The notes beneath the pieces are model-generated. The model was not told the DNA's origin. It saw nothing but the letters and a program-made list of their open reading frames with translations, and made no database searches. The position numbers and the translations under genes are program-made. From NCBI RefSeq assembly GCF_021502675.1, contig NZ_JAKFHA010000025.1:72943-126290 (forward strand): a stretch of 53,348 nucleotides of DNA, read 5' to 3'. Numbering within the stretch: the stretch's first letter is position 1; each line of letters starts with the position of its first letter. The DNA comes from Yinghuangia soli (GTDB lineage Bacteria; Actinomycetota; Actinomycetes; Streptomycetales; Streptomycetaceae). Of this stretch, positions 51,656 to 53,348 are shown piece after piece.

Positions 51656-52294
51656 ATGAAGACCGTCGCGATCCTCGGTGCCGGAAACGTCGCCCGTACC
51701 CTGGCGGACGCCCTGGCCCGCGCCGGCCACCACCCGGTGGTCGGCGCCCGCAACCCGGGACGATCAGCCGCCGCGTGGTCCGACTCGGCCGCGAAGCCGA
51801 CCACCCTCACCTCGGCCGCCGAGGCCGGTGACCTCGTGGTGAATGCCCTCCCGGGACCGGTCGCCGTCGACGTACTCTCCGGCCTGGCCCGCGAGTTGGC
51901 CGGCACAGTGCTCGTCGACGTGGCGAACGCGACCATCCCGGACGCCCGCGGCTTCGCCGCGGAACTGCTCTACCCCGGCAGCAGCCTCGCCGAAGAACTC
52001 CAGCGCGCACTCCCGCGGACCCGTGTGGTCAAGGCCCTCAACACCGTCCACGTCTCCGCAATGGCCGCCCCCGCCTCACTCGCGATCCCGCCGACCGCCT
52101 TCCTGAGCGGCAACGACACAACCGCAAAGGCCGACACCCGCACCCTGCTGACCACCCTCGGCTGGGACCAGCACCACGTAGTCGACCTCGGCCCCATCAC
52201 CACGGCCCGCGTCCCCGAGTCCTTCCTCCTCCTCGTGGGCCCCCTGATCAACGCCCTGGGCCCCATCCCCTTCGCCCTCTCCATCGCGCGCTAG
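51656..52294 (+). CDS. NADPH-dependent F420 reductase-like NAD(P)-binding protein
   Basis: A 212-residue Rossmann protein of the F420_oxidored/NADP-binding group: VAILGAGNVARTLADALARAG at the N terminus, then GARNPGRS (NADP 2'-phosphate-binding type) and VNALPGPVAVDVLSGL. ATG 51656 is chosen over ATG 51650 because AAGGAG (51643-51648) is then seven bases away. Such proteins are usually under HxlR control and may reduce electrophiles or transfer hydride to F420. It is divergent from the HxlR gene. Confidence 0.85.
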   Translation: MKTVAILGAGNVARTLADALARAGHHPVVGARNPGRSAAAWSDSAAKPTTLTSAAEAGDLVVNALPGPVAVDVLSGLARELAGTVLVDVANATIPDARGFAAELLYPGSSLAEELQRALPRTRVVKALNTVHVSAMAAPASLAIPPTAFLSGNDTTAKADTRTLLTTLGWDQHHVVDLGPITTARVPESFLLLVGPLINALGPIPFALSIAR

Positions 52295-52460
52295 GCCCCG
52301 CCCGTCAACTCTTCCTTGCCTTGGCGGAGTTCACCGGCAACCTGCGCGGGCCCGATAGGACTATCCGACCATCCGGCGTCGACGGCGACATCTGGGTGGT
52401 GTTGTTGGGCCGGGTGGGTGACTTGGTGGTCTCTGTGTGCGTGGCGGGAGCGTTGCGGAT

Positions 52461-52485
52461 GGCAGACGTCTGCAGGAGGTCTGCC
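52461..52485 (+). promoter_or_regulatory. Hairpin around the ribosome binding site of the last complete gene
   Basis: GGCAGAC (52461-52467) and GTCTGCC (52479-52485) can pair across the AGGAGGT ribosome binding site (52474-52480), which would lie mostly in the loop. The left half is also part of the perfect 12-base palindrome GCAGACGTCTGC (52462-52473). Either RNA-level translation control or an operator is possible. Confidence 0.45.
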
Positions 52486-52487
52486 CC

Positions 52488-52937
52488 ATGCGCGCTGCTT
52501 CGCCCGGTATCGGTTGCCGTGTCGGCGGCTGCCGTGTGGGCGGTGGTGTCCTGGCGGGGGTGTTGCTGGCCCTGGTGATGGTGGTGTGCGGGGCGGGGGC
52601 GGCGGTCTGTGGGGAGGGGCGCGTCGGGGGGCCCGTTTCGGGGGCGGGGCAGGTGCCGGGGCAGGGGGCCGGGCACGGGTCCCAACAGGGGTCCGGGCAC
52701 GGGGCGCCTGCTGATGGGAACGAGGTCGGGCCCGGGGCGTCGGATCTGGAGGTTCGGGCGCCCAGTCGCCGCGTGGTCGCGGTGCCGTCGTGGGTGGTAC
52801 GTCCGCGGGGTGGATCCGGTGAGGCCGGGGCGGGGGTGTCGGCGGGGGTCGGGGAAGGGTGGCCCGCGGGGGCGGGGCCGCCCCCGGGTGTACCTGCGTC
52901 GGTGGTGGTCTCGCGTTGCATGGTGTTGCGCTGCTGA
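52488..52937 (+). CDS. Small secreted or membrane-anchored hypothetical protein
   Basis: A 149-residue protein preceded by an excellent AGGAGGT ribosome binding site seven bases from ATG 52488. The N terminus has a hydrophobic stretch at about residues 18-38 (VGGGVLAGVLLALVMVVCGAG) that looks like a signal peptide or anchor. The rest is glycine-, alanine- and proline-rich with no recognised family. It is followed by another small ORF. The composition and closely spaced small genes resemble the spread (Spd) region of integrated actinomycete elements, but this is only an inference. Part of the gene (52664-52786) is duplicated at the window end. Confidence 0.55.
   Translation: MRAASPGIGCRVGGCRVGGGVLAGVLLALVMVVCGAGAAVCGEGRVGGPVSGAGQVPGQGAGHGSQQGSGHGAPADGNEVGPGASDLEVRAPSRRVVAVPSWVVRPRGGSGEAGAGVSAGVGEGWPAGAGPPPGVPASVVVSRCMVLRC
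52664..52786 (+). repeat. First copy of a 123-bp exact direct repeat
   Basis: This segment inside the small secreted-protein gene is identical to 53226-53348, offset by 562 bases. It is the copy in normal sequence context and is taken as the genuine one. Confidence 0.85.
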
Positions 52938-52993
52938 TCGGCGGTGGCTGTAGCGCGCCGTCCGTCGACCATCGAGCAACGCAAGGAATCACC

Positions 52994-53121
52994 ATGCCCA
53001 TTGACCCGTTCGCCGCGCTCAACGCCATGTTGCGTGCCGAGGCTGCCCGCAATGCTCCTGCCCGTGCCGAGGCCCTACGGGCTGCCGGCGATGCCGTGAC
53101 CGGGGCGTCCGAACCCGGGTC
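52994..53121 (+). CDS. Truncated ORF at the window end
   Basis: ATG 52994 follows AAGGA at about eight bases and begins MPIDPFAALNAMLRAEAARN, then an alanine/arginine-rich helix of about 20 residues. The frame then enters the poly-G tract at 53122, beyond which the sequence is not reliable, so only about 43 residues can be trusted. No family was recognised with confidence. It is 56 bases downstream of the small secreted-protein gene and probably in the same transcript. Confidence 0.5.
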
Positions 53122-53225
53122 GGGGGGGGGGGGCGGGGCCCCGGCGGGGGGGGGGGGGGGGGGGGGCGGGGCGGGGGGGGGGCGGGGGGGCCCGGGGGGG
53201 GGGGGGGGGGCCGGGGGCGGGGGCC
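53122..53225. other. Poly-G tract, probable sequencing or assembly artefact
   Basis: About 100 bases of nearly pure G with occasional C. It interrupts an ORF and is followed by an exact copy of sequence from 562 bases upstream. Genuine DNA of this kind would be extraordinary even in an actinomycete; low-quality base calling at a contig end is more likely. Confidence 0.7.
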
Positions 53226-53348
53226 GGGGGCCGGGCACGGGTCCCAACAGGGGTCCGGGCACGGGGCGCCTGCTGATGGGAACGAGGTCGGGCCCGGGGC
53301 GTCGGATCTGGAGGTTCGGGCGCCCAGTCGCCGCGTGGTCGCGGTGCC
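53226..53348 (+). repeat. Second copy of the 123-bp direct repeat, at the window end
   Basis: Identical over its full length to 52664-52786. It begins right after the poly-G tract and ends with the window. It is probably a misjoined read-end duplication rather than a biological repeat, and any gene reading into it should be ignored. Confidence 0.75.

Noticed and set aside
52488-53121. Definite plasmid-transfer (Spd) genes of an integrative element
   Set aside because: Only size and composition hint at this; there is no integrase, Rep, Tra/FtsK-like gene or attachment site in the window.
52291-53262. Minus-strand proline-rich 323-residue ORF at the window end
   Set aside because: It reads through the poly-G artefact, giving poly-proline, and overlaps plus-strand genes with good ribosome binding sites.

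Overview
The window is very GC-rich DNA with third-position G/C bias throughout, many GTG starts, short purine-rich ribosome binding sites and many 4-base ATGA/GTGA gene overlaps. Together with the gene families present (double Clp-N protein, ECF42-type sigma factor, BTAD-type regulator, many one-component regulators) this points to a filamentous actinomycete, most likely Streptomycetaceae. No rRNA, tRNA, CRISPR array or transposase was seen. Both ends look like draft-contig termini: bases 1-40 and 53122-53225 are G/C homopolymer runs, and the last 123 bases exactly repeat 52664-52786.

Layout. 1-8.6 kb: a GH3 glycosidase divergent from an Lrp/AsnC regulator, a flavin-binding PNPOx-fold protein overlapping a short UvrA-like (DrrC/UvrA2 class) ABC protein, a WYL regulator and an ACAD10-type phosphotransferase. 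8.6-13.3 kb: a hypothetical gene, a two-gene module of a small HTH protein and a stand-alone double Clp-N protein behind paired palindromes, a metallo-beta-lactamase-fold hydrolase, a small membrane protein, and divergent Cof-type HAD phosphatase and CYTH genes. 13.4-17 kb: a LysR regulator divergent from a 2,2-dialkylglycine decarboxylase-like enzyme (a dgdR/dgdA arrangement), then a PIMT-like methyltransferase. 17-20.4 kb: a NarL-type two-component system and a small membrane protein, closed by a strong terminator and a 26-bp repeat array.

20.4-26.6 kb is the most coherent block. An OmpR-type response regulator and histidine kinase diverge from a translationally coupled operon of lipoprotein, membrane-fusion adaptor with a peptidoglycan-binding domain, ABC ATPase and MacB-type permease. 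The shared promoter region carries two pairs of 11-bp direct repeats, the spacing expected for OmpR-family regulators. 26.6-35.4 kb is accessory metabolism and regulation: a DMT exporter, an ArsR-glyoxalase pair behind a perfect palindrome, a decayed acetyltransferase, an RibD/DHFR-like reductase, AraC divergent from a quinone-type oxidoreductase, an ECF sigma factor with C-terminal TPR-like region, and an SDR.

35.5-52.3 kb: a hypothetical gene, TetR, an MFS exporter coupled to an SGNH hydrolase behind a TetR-like palindrome, a large AAA regulator with its DNA-binding domain at the C terminus, NDH-2, a second MFS, a DJ-1/PfpI protein, a lipoprotein, a methyltransferase, an enoyl-CoA hydratase, a second DMT exporter divergent from LysR, and HxlR divergent from an F420-reductase-like NAD(P)-binding protein. 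The last kilobase holds a small secreted/membrane gene with a hairpin around its ribosome binding site and a truncated ORF, possibly the edge of an integrated element. Most loci here are one regulator plus one or two divergent targets, with candidate operators visible as dyads between them.
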